Below the pieces are notes generated by a model. The model ran no database searches. It saw only the letters and a list, made by a program, of their open reading frames with translations, and was not told where the DNA came from. The translations under genes and the position numbers were made by a program. From Vibrio spartinae (GTDB lineage: Bacteria; Pseudomonadota; Gammaproteobacteria; Enterobacterales; Vibrionaceae), in NCBI RefSeq assembly GCF_024347135.1, contig NZ_AP024908.1, positions 372,001-436,000 of the forward strand: 64,000 nt of DNA, given 5' to 3'. Of the stretch, positions 9,037 to 17,540 are shown piece by piece (the stretch's first letter is position 1; each line of letters starts with the position of its first letter).

Positions 9037-10143
9037 ATGAGCAGCTCTTTAGATAAAATAACAATTAAAGGTTTCAAGTCTATTCAGGCTCTGGAAGATT
9101 TTGAGCTTAATGCGCTCAATATCATTGTCGGAGCGAATGGGGCAGGTAAAAGTAATTTTGTTGCCTTTTTTAAGTTATTAAGCGCTCTCATTGATGGCAA
9201 ATTGAATCGTTTTGTACGGGATAGCGGAGGAGCCAGTGATTTATTTTTTTGTGGTCCCAAGGTCACCAAAAAAATTGAGTTTGCGACTCATTTTGGCTCT
9301 CGGGGATTCCGCTTTAATTTAGTTGCAACACCCAGTAATGATGCAGCAATTGAAGATGAAGCCAGATATTACAAATATAGCAAAACTGGCTGGTGGAACT
9401 TAGGTGATAGTTCCGGAGGCACTTCTAAAATGGTTTCAGAGGTGGAACAGAATACACCTGATGCGAAATTCTCAAAACCTGTCTACGATGCCATTGCTTC
9501 CTGGAAGATTTATCACTTTCACGATACAAGCTCGACTGCACCGATGCGCGGTGAAGAAATCATTCAAGACAATAAAATATTACGCTGGGATGCATCCAAT
9601 ATTGGTGCATTTTTGTTGAAACTGAAAAGTGATTATCCAAGTGCATATAAAGATATTGTTAACGCAATTAAATTAGTCACCCCTTTTTTTGATGAATTTC
9701 TCATTGAGCCGTTTAAGCGTGGTGAAAAAGAAGTGGTGAACTTAACTTGGTTACAAAAGGGTTCCGATTACCCGATGCAGCCATATCATCTTTCAGATGG
9801 TTCTATTCGTTTTATCTGTCTGGCAACCGCTTTATTGCAACCAAATCCGCCTGCTACCATGATTATTGATGAGCCTGAACTTGGGCTACATCCTGCGGCA
9901 ATCTCTATACTCGCTGAATTAATCAAAGCTGCGTCTGAGCGAACTCAAGTGGTTGTGGCAACGCAGTCTCCTGAACTGATTAATTACTTTTCAATTGAAG
10001 ATATCATTGTTGCAAATCGACAAGGTGGCGCATCGACATTTAATCGTTTGCAAGCAGAAGATTATCAGGAATGGCTCGAAGACTACTCAGTCGGTGAACT
10101 GTGGAATAAAAATGTCATTGCTGGAGGTCCCGTCAATGAATAA
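9037..10143 (+). CDS. AAA/SMC-like ATPase (OLD/RecF-type) of a candidate defence pair
   Basis: A 368-residue protein with an ABC/SMC-type ATPase core and no membrane segments. It begins ITIKGFKSI, the usual start of these overcoming-lysogenization/RecF-like ATPases, and has Walker A GANGAGKSN (residues 32-40). The signature-like LSDGS is at about residue 248, Walker B TMIIDEPELGLHP at about 270-283, and the H-loop region VVVATQSPEL follows. Such stand-alone ATPases occur in many phage-defence systems paired with a nuclease or TOPRIM effector. The next gene overlaps it by 8 bases, so the two proteins are almost certainly made together. GGGAG upstream supports ATG 9037. Defence function is inference. 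Confidence 0.85.
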   Translation: MSSSLDKITIKGFKSIQALEDFELNALNIIVGANGAGKSNFVAFFKLLSALIDGKLNRFVRDSGGASDLFFCGPKVTKKIEFATHFGSRGFRFNLVATPSNDAAIEDEARYYKYSKTGWWNLGDSSGGTSKMVSEVEQNTPDAKFSKPVYDAIASWKIYHFHDTSSTAPMRGEEIIQDNKILRWDASNIGAFLLKLKSDYPSAYKDIVNAIKLVTPFFDEFLIEPFKRGEKEVVNLTWLQKGSDYPMQPYHLSDGSIRFICLATALLQPNPPATMIIDEPELGLHPAAISILAELIKAASERTQVVVATQSPELINYFSIEDIIVANRQGGASTFNRLQAEDYQEWLEDYSVGELWNKNVIAGGPVNE

Positions 10144-10810
10144 TTACATCGAGGTGGTCGCGATCGTTGAGGGAAGAACCGAGCAAGTGTTTGTCGAGCG
10201 TGTTCTGGCACCTTATCTTTCCTATAAAAACATCTCGATTAGAGCGACTCAGATCTCTAAATCCGGTCAAAAGGGTGGTGATGTTAAGTTTAGCCGTGCT
10301 GAAAGGGACATTGGCCGTTTTTTGAAGCAAAGACCTGATATCTATGTAACTCAGTTTTTTGATTATTACGGCTTAAAAGAATGGCCTGATTTAGATTCGA
10401 TTACGACTCAAGACCATACTGAAATAGCTCAATTGTTAAATGAAGCTGCACGAGGACAAATTGTAAACCGCTATGGTAATTATCGAGCAGACAGTCGATT
10501 TATTCCTTACATGGCGATGCATGAATTTGAGGCTTTATTGTTTAGTGATGAAGCTATTTTGGCCGATGAACTTGGCGTGGGTGTTGAAAACATTACAGCC
10601 ATATTGACCGAGTGCAAAGAACCGGAAAAAATTAACAATAGTCGAGAAACTGCACCGTCAAAAAGGCTGGCTCAGTTAAAAGGCGCTGGAAAATTCAAGA
10701 AAGCAATCGATGGTATCAGTATTGCGGATCGAATTGGTGTCGAGACAATGCGTCAGCGATGCCCACTATTTAATGAGTGGTTAAATCAACTGGAATCAAA
10801 GTTGGGATGA
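10136..10810 (+). CDS. DUF4276 protein (TOPRIM-like), partner of the ATPase
   Basis: A 224-residue protein of the DUF4276 family. Family blocks are visible: VEGRTEQVFVERVL (11-24) with the conserved Glu of a TOPRIM-like fold, FFDYYGLKEWP (74-84) with the Asp motif, and MHEFEALLFSD further on. The start is ATG 10136, inside the ATPase gene's end (8-base overlap, GTCAATGAATAA) and preceded by GGAGG; longer in-frame starts lie within the ATPase coding sequence and are unlikely. ATPase plus TOPRIM pairs recall the layout of PARIS and of OLD nucleases. A nuclease effector held or triggered by the ATPase is therefore a reasonable hypothesis, but no activity is shown. Confidence 0.85.
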   Translation: MNNYIEVVAIVEGRTEQVFVERVLAPYLSYKNISIRATQISKSGQKGGDVKFSRAERDIGRFLKQRPDIYVTQFFDYYGLKEWPDLDSITTQDHTEIAQLLNEAARGQIVNRYGNYRADSRFIPYMAMHEFEALLFSDEAILADELGVGVENITAILTECKEPEKINNSRETAPSKRLAQLKGAGKFKKAIDGISIADRIGVETMRQRCPLFNEWLNQLESKLG

Positions 10811-11189
10811 GTTCTGCTGAAGTGCCTGGTCTCGTCCACATGGATGAGCGACGTACGACCTTGGTGAATCTTTTTATATTTCGCCTCTAAATCCATTCCT
10901 ATTCTGTAAATAAGAGCATCCCTGTTATCCCGATCCTCAACAACGTTATCGCGCTCTTTGCTTCCTGATGGGGTGTGCCGCCCTGACATAATTCCCCCCC
11001 TGCACCGTATTGGTTCACCGGCTGCCTAAGAATGGCTCAATGATGGGCTGTGCTTGAGCGCTATATTGATAATTCACAATTAATCATCAATTAAATCAAT
11101 TAGATATATTGTTATATCTAACATGGCACAATCGTTGCAAATTTTGGTTTGATTGTTTCAATCGTTTCATGACAAGATAAGGGACTCAA
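10811..11189. other. Gap between the ATPase/DUF4276 pair and the ABC-importer operon
   Basis: The first 180 bases hold an antisense open frame (10786-10989) of 67 residues with a charged, protein-like composition but no recognisable family and no clear ribosome site. It may be debris from the far edge of the inserted module. The last 100 bases are very AT-rich and hold the operon promoter and the palindrome listed separately. Confidence 0.4.
11100..11121. promoter_or_regulatory. Perfect 9+4+9 inverted repeat, candidate operator of the ureide ABC operon
   Basis: TTAGATATA (11100-11108) and TATATCTAA (11113-11121) flank TTGT, 68 bases before the binding-protein gene. It resembles a dimer-binding site. 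The RpiR-type regulator encoded inside the operon or the GntR protein could be its ligand; the GntR core TTGTATACAA is not present here, which favours RpiR. Confidence 0.55.
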
Positions 11190-11981
11190 ATGAAATTACT
11201 TCGATTGTTTGTTATAGCAGTGGCTTCGGTCATGTTGATGGGATACACACTGACCGCGTCAGCCGATCAACTGGAAACTATTCAGAAACGTGGGGTATTA
11301 AAGGTGGCGGTGCCTCAGGATTTTCCACCGTTTGGTTCTGTCGGAACAGACATGCAGCCACAGGGATACGATATTGATATGGCGGCCTACATTGCCAAGC
11401 AGATGAAGGTCAAATTGAAATTGGTGCCGGTCACCAGTGCGAACCGGATCCCGTATCTGCAAACACAAAAAGTGGATTTAGTGATTTCAAGTATGGGGAA
11501 AAACCCACAACGTGAAAAAGCAATCGACTTCAGTGAAGCATATGCACCGTTTTATCTGGGCGTATTCGGAACTGCTGATGAGCAAGTGAGCGCTGCGGAT
11601 GATTTGGCGAATAAAACCATCGGTGTGACTCGTGGCTCAGTGGAAGACCTTGAGTTAAGCAAACTGGCGCCGGCATCGGCAACGATTAAACGGTTTGAAG
11701 ACAACAATGCCACTCTGTCGGCTTTCTTGTCCGGGCAGATCAGTCTGATAGCCACTGGGAATTTGGTGGTCACCGAAATTGCGACCCGCTACCCGAATAA
11801 AGCACCTCAGACGAAGTTTTTACTGAAAAATTCACCGTGTTATGTCGGGGTGATGAAAGGTGAGCAATCATTGGTCAGCGAAGTCAATCGCTTGATCGAA
11901 CAAGCGAAAGCCAATGGTGTACTTGAGCAGTTGTCACAAAAATGGCTCAAAGCGCCCTTTCCGAAAAACTTAGGCGCTTAA
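11190..11981 (+). CDS. Periplasmic binding protein of a polar-amino-acid-type ABC importer
   Basis: A 263-residue exported protein of the SBP_bac_3 family. A signal peptide (1 to about 25, ending LTASA) precedes DQLETIQKRGVLKVAVPQDF, a typical start of the mature protein, and PQGYDIDMA marks the first ligand lobe. It is the first gene of an operon with two permeases and an ATPase, 16 bases before permease 1. The family binds polar amino acids and similar small zwitterions. In this operon of ureide enzymes the ligand may instead be allantoate, ureidoglycolate-like compounds or oxamate, which is inference from context. The start has AAGGGACTCAA upstream. Confidence 0.9.
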   Translation: MKLLRLFVIAVASVMLMGYTLTASADQLETIQKRGVLKVAVPQDFPPFGSVGTDMQPQGYDIDMAAYIAKQMKVKLKLVPVTSANRIPYLQTQKVDLVISSMGKNPQREKAIDFSEAYAPFYLGVFGTADEQVSAADDLANKTIGVTRGSVEDLELSKLAPASATIKRFEDNNATLSAFLSGQISLIATGNLVVTEIATRYPNKAPQTKFLLKNSPCYVGVMKGEQSLVSEVNRLIEQAKANGVLEQLSQKWLKAPFPKNLGA

Positions 11982-11997
11982 GCTCTGGGGGAACAGC

Positions 11998-12666
11998 ATG
12001 AGTTATCAGCTAGACTATGCCGGATTAGCGCCATACCTGCCACAGTTCGTGGCAGGTGTCTGGACGACGGTGCAATTGACGGTGATTTCAACTGTCGTAG
12101 GGCTGGTGGTTGGCACGTTGTGTGCCGCAGGCAGAACCGGACGCCAACCCGGGGTGCGCTTGCTGTGTGCCAGTTATATTGAAGTCACTCGCAACACCCC
12201 GTTTATTGTGCAGCTCTTTTTCATTTTCTTTGGTTTACCGGCACTCGGCCTCAAGCTTACTGCATGGGAGGCGGGTGTGATTGCCATGGTCTTCAACCTC
12301 GGCGCATACAGTGCCGAGATTATCCGGGCCGGTATTGGTGCTGTGCCTTATGGGCAATGGGAGGCGGGTAAAACGTTGGGGCTGACCCGACGTCAAATCT
12401 TCATCCACATTGTTTTGCCACCCGCATACCAACGGGTTTATCCGGCGTTGGTCAGTCAATGCATTATTGTGATGCTCGGTTCGGCGGTGGTGTCGCAAAT
12501 ATCGGTCGAAGACCTGACCTTTGCTGCAAACTTTGTGCAATCCCGTAGTTTTCTGAGTTTTGAATCCTACACATTAACCGCGGTGATTTATCTGGTACTG
12601 GCGATTTTGATGCGCCAAGGATTCGCTTATTTCCGCCACCTTGCGTTTAAAAACCCATCGTTATAG
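11998..12666 (+). CDS. ABC importer permease 1 (HisM/GlnP family)
   Basis: A 222-residue inner-membrane protein with about five helices. The family's early block EVTRNTPFIVQLFF precedes the permease EAA loop EAGKTLGLTRRQIFIHIVLP at about residues 121-140, which contacts the ATPase. It lies between the binding protein and a second related permease 12 bases downstream, the usual heterodimeric layout of polar amino acid importers. ATG 11998 follows GGGGGAACAGC. Substrate is set by the binding protein and is unknown. Confidence 0.92.
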   Translation: MSYQLDYAGLAPYLPQFVAGVWTTVQLTVISTVVGLVVGTLCAAGRTGRQPGVRLLCASYIEVTRNTPFIVQLFFIFFGLPALGLKLTAWEAGVIAMVFNLGAYSAEIIRAGIGAVPYGQWEAGKTLGLTRRQIFIHIVLPPAYQRVYPALVSQCIIVMLGSAVVSQISVEDLTFAANFVQSRSFLSFESYTLTAVIYLVLAILMRQGFAYFRHLAFKNPSL

Positions 12667-12678
12667 GAGACATTCAGG

Positions 12679-13320
12679 ATGATGCAGTTTACCGATTGGG
12701 ATATCTTCCGTAACCTCCTGCTGGCGGCGCGCTGGACGTTATTGTTGTCTGTGTATGCCTTTATCGGCGGTGGTCTGGTCGGATTGGGGCTGACCTTATT
12801 ACGCAGTACGCGCAACCCGTTGTTTACCCGTTTGATTCAGCTCTATGTTGAACTGTTTCAAGGGACACCGTTATTGATGCAGCTCTTTCTGGCTTTCTTT
12901 GGCCTGTCGCTGCTCGGTATCGAAGTCAGTGCATGGTCGGCAGCGATTCTGGCGTTAACGTTATTCAGCAGTGCGTTTTTCCATGATATCTGGCGGGGAT
13001 GTATTGAATCCTTACCCAAAGGTCAGTGGGAAGCCTGTCGGACGCTGGGGCTGACTTATCTGCAAACGATGCGACATGTGATTTTCCCGCAAGCAATGCG
13101 CATTGCGATTGCCCCGACAGTGGGGTTCTCGGTGCAAATTGTCAAAGGGACTGCCTTGGCATCGATTATTGGTTTCGTCGAATTAACCAAAGCCGGCACC
13201 ATGCTCAACAATGCAACATTTCAGCCGTTTAAAGTGTTTGCCATGGTGGCGCTGCTCTATTTTGCAATTTGCTTTCCTTTATCGATGTTTGCCCGTTATC
13301 TCGAATCACGCAAGGTTTGA
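12679..13320 (+). CDS. ABC importer permease 2 (HisQ/GlnP family)
   Basis: A 213-residue inner-membrane protein paralogous to permease 1. It shows YVELFQGTPLLMQLFL near the N-terminus and the EAA loop EACRTLGLTYLQTMRHVIFP at about residues 117-136. It forms the second half of the membrane channel. AGGAGA precedes the start, and a second Met codon follows the first. A 99-base gap follows before the ATPase gene; that gap holds no recognisable gene. Confidence 0.92.
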   Translation: MMQFTDWDIFRNLLLAARWTLLLSVYAFIGGGLVGLGLTLLRSTRNPLFTRLIQLYVELFQGTPLLMQLFLAFFGLSLLGIEVSAWSAAILALTLFSSAFFHDIWRGCIESLPKGQWEACRTLGLTYLQTMRHVIFPQAMRIAIAPTVGFSVQIVKGTALASIIGFVELTKAGTMLNNATFQPFKVFAMVALLYFAICFPLSMFARYLESRKV

Positions 13321-13419
13321 GGTGTATTGGTATGAAAAGCGCACAGCCTTGCCAGAAGAACAGGCAATCAGAACCACTGAAATCAGGACGATTTACTCAC
13401 AGCTCGGAGGCGAAGCATT

Positions 13420-14148
13420 ATGTCACTCATTAGTGTTGATCAGGTTCATAAGTTTTATGGTGAAAACCATGTATTGAAAGGGGTAGACCTGAAAATTCAA
13501 GCCGGAGAAGTGATCTCGATTATCGGCCGGAGTGGCTCAGGAAAAAGCACGTTGCTGCGGTGTATGAACGGTCTGGAAACCTATCAGGAAGGCGCGATCA
13601 TCGTCGATCAGCAAGCCGTAGAAAATGATGAATATAAACTGCGTTTATTGAGTCAGAGTGTTGGCATGGTCTTTCAGAGCTTCAATCTGTTTCCTCACAA
13701 AACCGTTGGTGAAAATGTCATGCTGGCACCGAAACTGGTGCAGAAAAAAACGACCGCAGCCTGTCAGCAAATTGCTCGCGAATTACTGGAAAAAGTCGGA
13801 CTGGGCGATAAATTTGACGCCTATCCGGGCAATCTTTCCGGCGGCCAGCAACAGCGCGTGGCGATTGCTCGTTCACTGGCGATGTCCCCGAAAGTCCTGT
13901 TATGTGATGAAATTACATCAGCGTTGGATCCTGAACTTGTCGGTGAAGTGCTGAAAGTGCTTGAACAACTCAAAGCGGAAGGGATGACGCTGATTTTAGT
14001 CACCCATGAAATGAATTTCGCCCGGGATGTCGGGGATCGGGTCGTGTTTATGAACGAAGGTAAAGTGTGGGAAACCGGGCCGAGTGAAGCGGTGTTCGCT
14101 AATCCGCAAACTGCGGAGCTGAGAAGTTTTCTCTCTGCGGTACTTTAA
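13420..14148 (+). CDS. ABC importer ATP-binding protein (GlnQ/HisP family)
   Basis: A 242-residue ATPase of the polar amino acid importer class. Walker A GRSGSGKST (about 36-44), Q-loop MVFQSFNLFPH, signature LSGGQQQRVAIARSL, Walker B VLLCDEITSALDPE and H-loop THEMNFARDVGDRVVFM are all intact. It energises the two upstream permeases. GGAGGCG lies just before ATG 13420. Overall the operon layout is binding protein, permease, permease, ATPase. Confidence 0.95.
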   Translation: MSLISVDQVHKFYGENHVLKGVDLKIQAGEVISIIGRSGSGKSTLLRCMNGLETYQEGAIIVDQQAVENDEYKLRLLSQSVGMVFQSFNLFPHKTVGENVMLAPKLVQKKTTAACQQIARELLEKVGLGDKFDAYPGNLSGGQQQRVAIARSLAMSPKVLLCDEITSALDPELVGEVLKVLEQLKAEGMTLILVTHEMNFARDVGDRVVFMNEGKVWETGPSEAVFANPQTAELRSFLSAVL

Positions 14149-14170
14149 TGTTTTCTGGGTTAATACCAGT

Positions 14171-14212
14171 TGATTTACACCGATTGATTTACACCGATTG
14201 ATTCACACATTC
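14171..14212. repeat. 14-bp tandem array, 3 copies
   Basis: TTGATTTACACCGA occurs twice exactly (14171-14184, 14185-14198), then once degenerate (14199-14212). It fills the gap between the ABC ATPase and the RpiR gene and codes for nothing obvious. Confidence 0.9.
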
Positions 14213-14325
14213 GGGATAACGCACTTGAGTCAACGCATATGGGTTAACCCTTGATAAAAACCAGATTGCTGTATAGCGCGCGTCAGCATTCACCATCAAT
14301 TGCCTGTAAGGAGAGAACATCAGCT

Positions 14326-15183
14326 ATGAATGACCAAACCCATGATGTCAGTCAACCCGTTCATCAGTCATCGGCAAACTGTCCGCTCAGTGAACGGATC
14401 ACCCGGCATTATGCCAGTCTGACAGACAATAACCGGCGTCTGGCGGATTACCTGCAATTGAACCCGGAAAAGGTGCTGATGTTATCCACCAGCGAGATTG
14501 CTGAAGCGTGCCAGGTCTCGAAAACCAGTGTCAGTCGTTTTATCCGCAAACTGGGCTATGAAGACCACCTTGCTTTACGTCAGGAGTTGATGATTGAGCG
14601 GGATAATGGTCAGCCGGTGATGATGACGACACTGGATGACTCTGAATTCAATCATGAGTTGCGGGCTCTCGAAAAACTCTGGGAACAACTGACTCAGCAG
14701 GATCATTACGCATTAATTGAGAAACTGGCGACGGCAAAACGGATCAAAATTATCGGCTATCGCAACAGTTACCCGCTGGCGATGCATTTTCGTCAGCAGC
14801 TCATGCAGTGTCGGACACAGGTTGAGTTATTGCCGTTACCCGGTCAGACGATTGGTGAAGATCTGGCATCCATTGAGGACGATGATTTTACGATTGTGAT
14901 CGGTATCCGTCGGCGGGTGGCAAATTTTGAGAAAATAATGTCTTTTCTGGCATCGCGGGAGAGCTTACTGATTACCGATCAGTCCGGGCAGAAATATGCG
15001 CAGCAAGCTGGGCACTACTTTATCTGTTATATGAATAATGAGCTGCCGTTAGACAGCTATACGGTGCCGATGAGCTTGATTTCACATCTGGTCAATCAAA
15101 CGTTTTTACACTTAAAGAGCAAATCGACGCAGGTCAGTCGAAAAATCAGTATGAACTATGCTCAGCTCAACGAATTAGAGTAA
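14326..15183 (+). CDS. RpiR/MurR-family transcriptional regulator (HTH + SIS domain)
   Basis: A regulator of 285 residues from ATG 14326, which has AAGGAGAG 14 bases upstream; an in-frame extension to 14251 lacks a ribosome site. The N-terminal HTH_6 domain (about 25-100) contains MLSTSEIAEACQVSKTSVSRF. The C-terminal half carries a SIS fold (KIIGYRNSYPLAMHFRQQL), which usually binds a sugar phosphate but in purine and ureide clusters may sense another ligand. It sits inside the ureide operon, between importer and catabolic genes, and probably regulates it, perhaps through the palindrome at 11100. Confidence 0.88.
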   Translation: MNDQTHDVSQPVHQSSANCPLSERITRHYASLTDNNRRLADYLQLNPEKVLMLSTSEIAEACQVSKTSVSRFIRKLGYEDHLALRQELMIERDNGQPVMMTTLDDSEFNHELRALEKLWEQLTQQDHYALIEKLATAKRIKIIGYRNSYPLAMHFRQQLMQCRTQVELLPLPGQTIGEDLASIEDDDFTIVIGIRRRVANFEKIMSFLASRESLLITDQSGQKYAQQAGHYFICYMNNELPLDSYTVPMSLISHLVNQTFLHLKSKSTQVSRKISMNYAQLNELE

Positions 15184-15218
15184 GTCAGATTGGCACATGC
15201 AAGACGATGAATATGATA

Positions 15219-15278
15219 GTTAGTAACGTAATCGCTAGTAACGTAATCGTTAGTAACACAATGAATAGTAAGCAACAC
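15219..15278. repeat. 15-bp tandem array, about 4 copies
   Basis: GTTAGTAACGTAATC (15219-15233), GCTAGTAACGTAATC, GTTAGTAACACAATG and AATAGTAAGCAACAC follow each other in register. They lie between the RpiR and BASS genes. A looser AGCAACACA repeat continues to 15300. Confidence 0.88.
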
Positions 15279-15315
15279 AACAGCAAGCAACACACAAGCA
15301 TGGGTATAAACAAGA

Positions 15316-16320
15316 ATGAGTATCATCAATAAATTAAAAAAAGAGTGGTTTCTGGTTGGTATGGTGGCCGCCATCTTGCTGGCGACTGTTTCTGAGCAGG
15401 TGGGGCGTTCCGGTGGGTTGATTCATCTCGACAAACTGACCGGGATCGGCGTCGCGATTGTCTTCTTCTTACACGGGTTAGGGCTGTCTCCGCAGAAAAT
15501 TAAGCAAGGCGTGAGCAACTGGAAACTGCACGTGTATATACAGTTGGCGACTTACCTGTTTTATCCGTTACTGTGGGTTATTTTAGGGAATGGCATGCTG
15601 GCATGGATGCCGACGTCGCTTGCTTTTGGTTTCTGCTATCTGTTTGTGTTGCCCAGTACCATTTCTTCCTCGGTTGCGATGACCAGTGTTGGTAAAGGCA
15701 ATGTCCCGGGGGCAATTTTTAATGCATCACTTTCCAGTATTCTCGGTGTTTTTCTCACCCCGTTGATGATTCAGTTCTTTATGGGCATGAAAGGGGTGCA
15801 GTTAGATCTGATGAGCTCGGTACTCTCTATCGCCAAACTGTTGTTAATCCCGATGATTGTCGGACAACTTGCCAGACCGCTGTTACTGAATTTTATCGAA
15901 CGACATAAGTCTGTGGTCAACAAAGTGGATAAGTACGTTATTCTACTGATTGTCTATAATGCGTTTTGTGACTCGGTCGCAAATGGCATCTGGCAGAACT
16001 TCTCGGTCGGGATGTTAGCTACCGCCATTGGCATCTGTTGTATTGTGCTGTTGGTGATGGTTCATTCGATTCAATGGGGCGCGCAGCGTTGTCAGTTTTC
16101 GCGGGCAGATGAAGTAGCTGCGGTGTTTTGTGGTACCAAGAAAACGCTGGCGGCAGGGGTGCCGATGGCAACGGTTATTTTTGGTACCGACCCGAACCTT
16201 GGCATGATTTTGCTACCGATAATGCTTTATCACCCGATTCAGATTTTCTACTGTGCAATTCTTGCGAATCGGTATGCCAAACGTTATCAGCCAGCCAGTG
16301 AGGCTGCTGCTAACTCGTAA
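15316..16320 (+). CDS. Bile acid:sodium symporter-like (BASS/SBF) transporter
   Basis: A 334-residue inner-membrane protein with about ten hydrophobic segments, of the SBF-like branch related to YfeH and vertebrate SLC10A7. Typical stretches are GIGVAIVFFLHGLGLSP near the N-terminus, LPSTISSSVAMTSVGKGN in the middle and FCGTKKTLAAGVPMA near the C-terminus. BASS relatives carry organic acids with sodium. Placed 14 bases before the amidase, it may move an intermediate such as oxamate, oxalate or another organic acid of ureide breakdown, which is inference. The start is preceded by AAACAAGA, a weak ribosome site. Confidence 0.85.
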   Translation: MSIINKLKKEWFLVGMVAAILLATVSEQVGRSGGLIHLDKLTGIGVAIVFFLHGLGLSPQKIKQGVSNWKLHVYIQLATYLFYPLLWVILGNGMLAWMPTSLAFGFCYLFVLPSTISSSVAMTSVGKGNVPGAIFNASLSSILGVFLTPLMIQFFMGMKGVQLDLMSSVLSIAKLLLIPMIVGQLARPLLLNFIERHKSVVNKVDKYVILLIVYNAFCDSVANGIWQNFSVGMLATAIGICCIVLLVMVHSIQWGAQRCQFSRADEVAAVFCGTKKTLAAGVPMATVIFGTDPNLGMILLPIMLYHPIQIFYCAILANRYAKRYQPASEAAANS

Positions 16321-16334
16321 GCGGAGAAACAGAT

Positions 16335-17540
16335 ATGGGACAACATCAGGTCAGAGACCAACGTATTTATTGTCAGCAAGGGCCCGATTACCTTGCGGCA
16401 ACGGATGATGGGGCATTATCCGGTTTGAGCTTTGTGTTTAAAGATTTGTTTGATGTCGCAGGCTATACCACCGGAGCCGGGAATCCCGCATGGCTGGAAA
16501 GCCATGCCTCGGCCAATGCGACTTCACCGATTATCGAAACCTTACTCAGTGCAGGGGCAACTTGTCATGGCCGGGTTCAGACCGATGAGCTGGCTTATAG
16601 CCTGAACGGACAAAACATCCATTACGGGACGCCCGAGAACCCGGCCGCGCCCGATTGTATTCCCGGTGGTTCATCGAGTGGCAGCGCGGTGGCCGTCGCT
16701 CAGGGGGATGTGGATTTCTCTATCGGGACAGACACCGGCGGTTCGGTGCGGATTCCCGCCAGTTATTGTGGCTTGTTCGGCTTACGTCCCACATTGGGAA
16801 AGTTTGATCTCGCCAATTGCTTCGAACTCGCCAAAAGCTTTGATACCGCAGGTATTTTTGCGCGGGATTTGTCCGTTCTGACGTCGGTTTATTGTGAGCT
16901 ATCCGCAGAGACGCTCCCGGATACGGTTGATCCGGTTCCGACCCTCTATCTTGACCGTTTTATGGCTCAGCACCTGAATGAAGATCGCTATCAGCGGGTT
17001 CATGACCGTTGCCGTTGGGCCGGGATTGCGCTCGAAGAGAAAGATTTTATGACACAGTCCGAGTGGACGCTGGATGCACTGAGTCTGCTGTTTCGCAGCA
17101 TTCAGGGCTATGAAATTATCCAGAAACATGGTCGTTGGCTGACGGAGCATGAGCGCTCGCTCGATCCTGCCATTTTAGAACGGGTCAAATGGGCGAGAAC
17201 GGTCGAAGATAAAACTTATCAGCAAGGGAAGCTCCGCCAGAAAGCCTTCCGCATGTGGTTATATGCCCAGTTAGATGAACACGGTGGCGTCTGGCTACTA
17301 CCAACCACACCTGCGGGGCCGCCATCACTGGCGATTACCCCGCAAGCCATGGCGGATTACCGGACTGAGTTGATGGGATTGACCGCCATTGCCGGATTAG
17401 CCGGGTTCCCCCAGTTACATTTGCCATTTCACGGGATGCATGATGGCCCTTGCGGGATGTCGTTACTAGGGCTACCGAATGAAGAGCCGCGATTATTGGC
17501 GATTGCAGCAAGACTGATGGCCGGAGAAAACAGTCAATGA
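16335..17540 (+). CDS. Amidase-signature hydrolase (HpxY/AtzF-like)
   Basis: A 401-residue cytoplasmic amidase. The Ser-cisSer-Lys triad is visible: Lys in FVFKDLFDVAG (near residue 36), the cis-Ser region PGGSSSGSAVAVAQG (about 112-126) and the nucleophile Ser in GTDTGGSVRIPASYCG (about 135-150). In Klebsiella hpx purine clusters an amidase (HpxY) accompanies the oxamate hydrolase HpxW, and the order here (amidase, then GGT-like protein) is similar. A role in hydrolysing oxalurate or a related ureide is the best guess. No HpxX/GatC-like partner is present. Its stop overlaps the next start by four bases (ATGA), indicating translational coupling. GGAG precedes the start. Confidence 0.85.
   Translation: MGQHQVRDQRIYCQQGPDYLAATDDGALSGLSFVFKDLFDVAGYTTGAGNPAWLESHASANATSPIIETLLSAGATCHGRVQTDELAYSLNGQNIHYGTPENPAAPDCIPGGSSSGSAVAVAQGDVDFSIGTDTGGSVRIPASYCGLFGLRPTLGKFDLANCFELAKSFDTAGIFARDLSVLTSVYCELSAETLPDTVDPVPTLYLDRFMAQHLNEDRYQRVHDRCRWAGIALEEKDFMTQSEWTLDALSLLFRSIQGYEIIQKHGRWLTEHERSLDPAILERVKWARTVEDKTYQQGKLRQKAFRMWLYAQLDEHGGVWLLPTTPAGPPSLAITPQAMADYRTELMGLTAIAGLAGFPQLHLPFHGMHDGPCGMSLLGLPNEEPRLLAIAARLMAGENSQ

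Noticed and set aside
9995..10135. Longer start for the DUF4276 gene
   Set aside because: The extension lies wholly inside the ATPase coding sequence; ATG 10136 has GGAGG and matches the family start.
10786..10989. Antisense 67-residue frame after the DUF4276 gene
   Set aside because: Composition is protein-like but it overlaps the DUF4276 3' end, has no clear ribosome site and no recognised family; noted only as possible debris.
16335..17540. GatA subunit of glutamyl-tRNA amidotransferase
   Set aside because: No gatB or gatC neighbours and a catabolic operon context; the amidase signature is shared with many small-molecule amidases.
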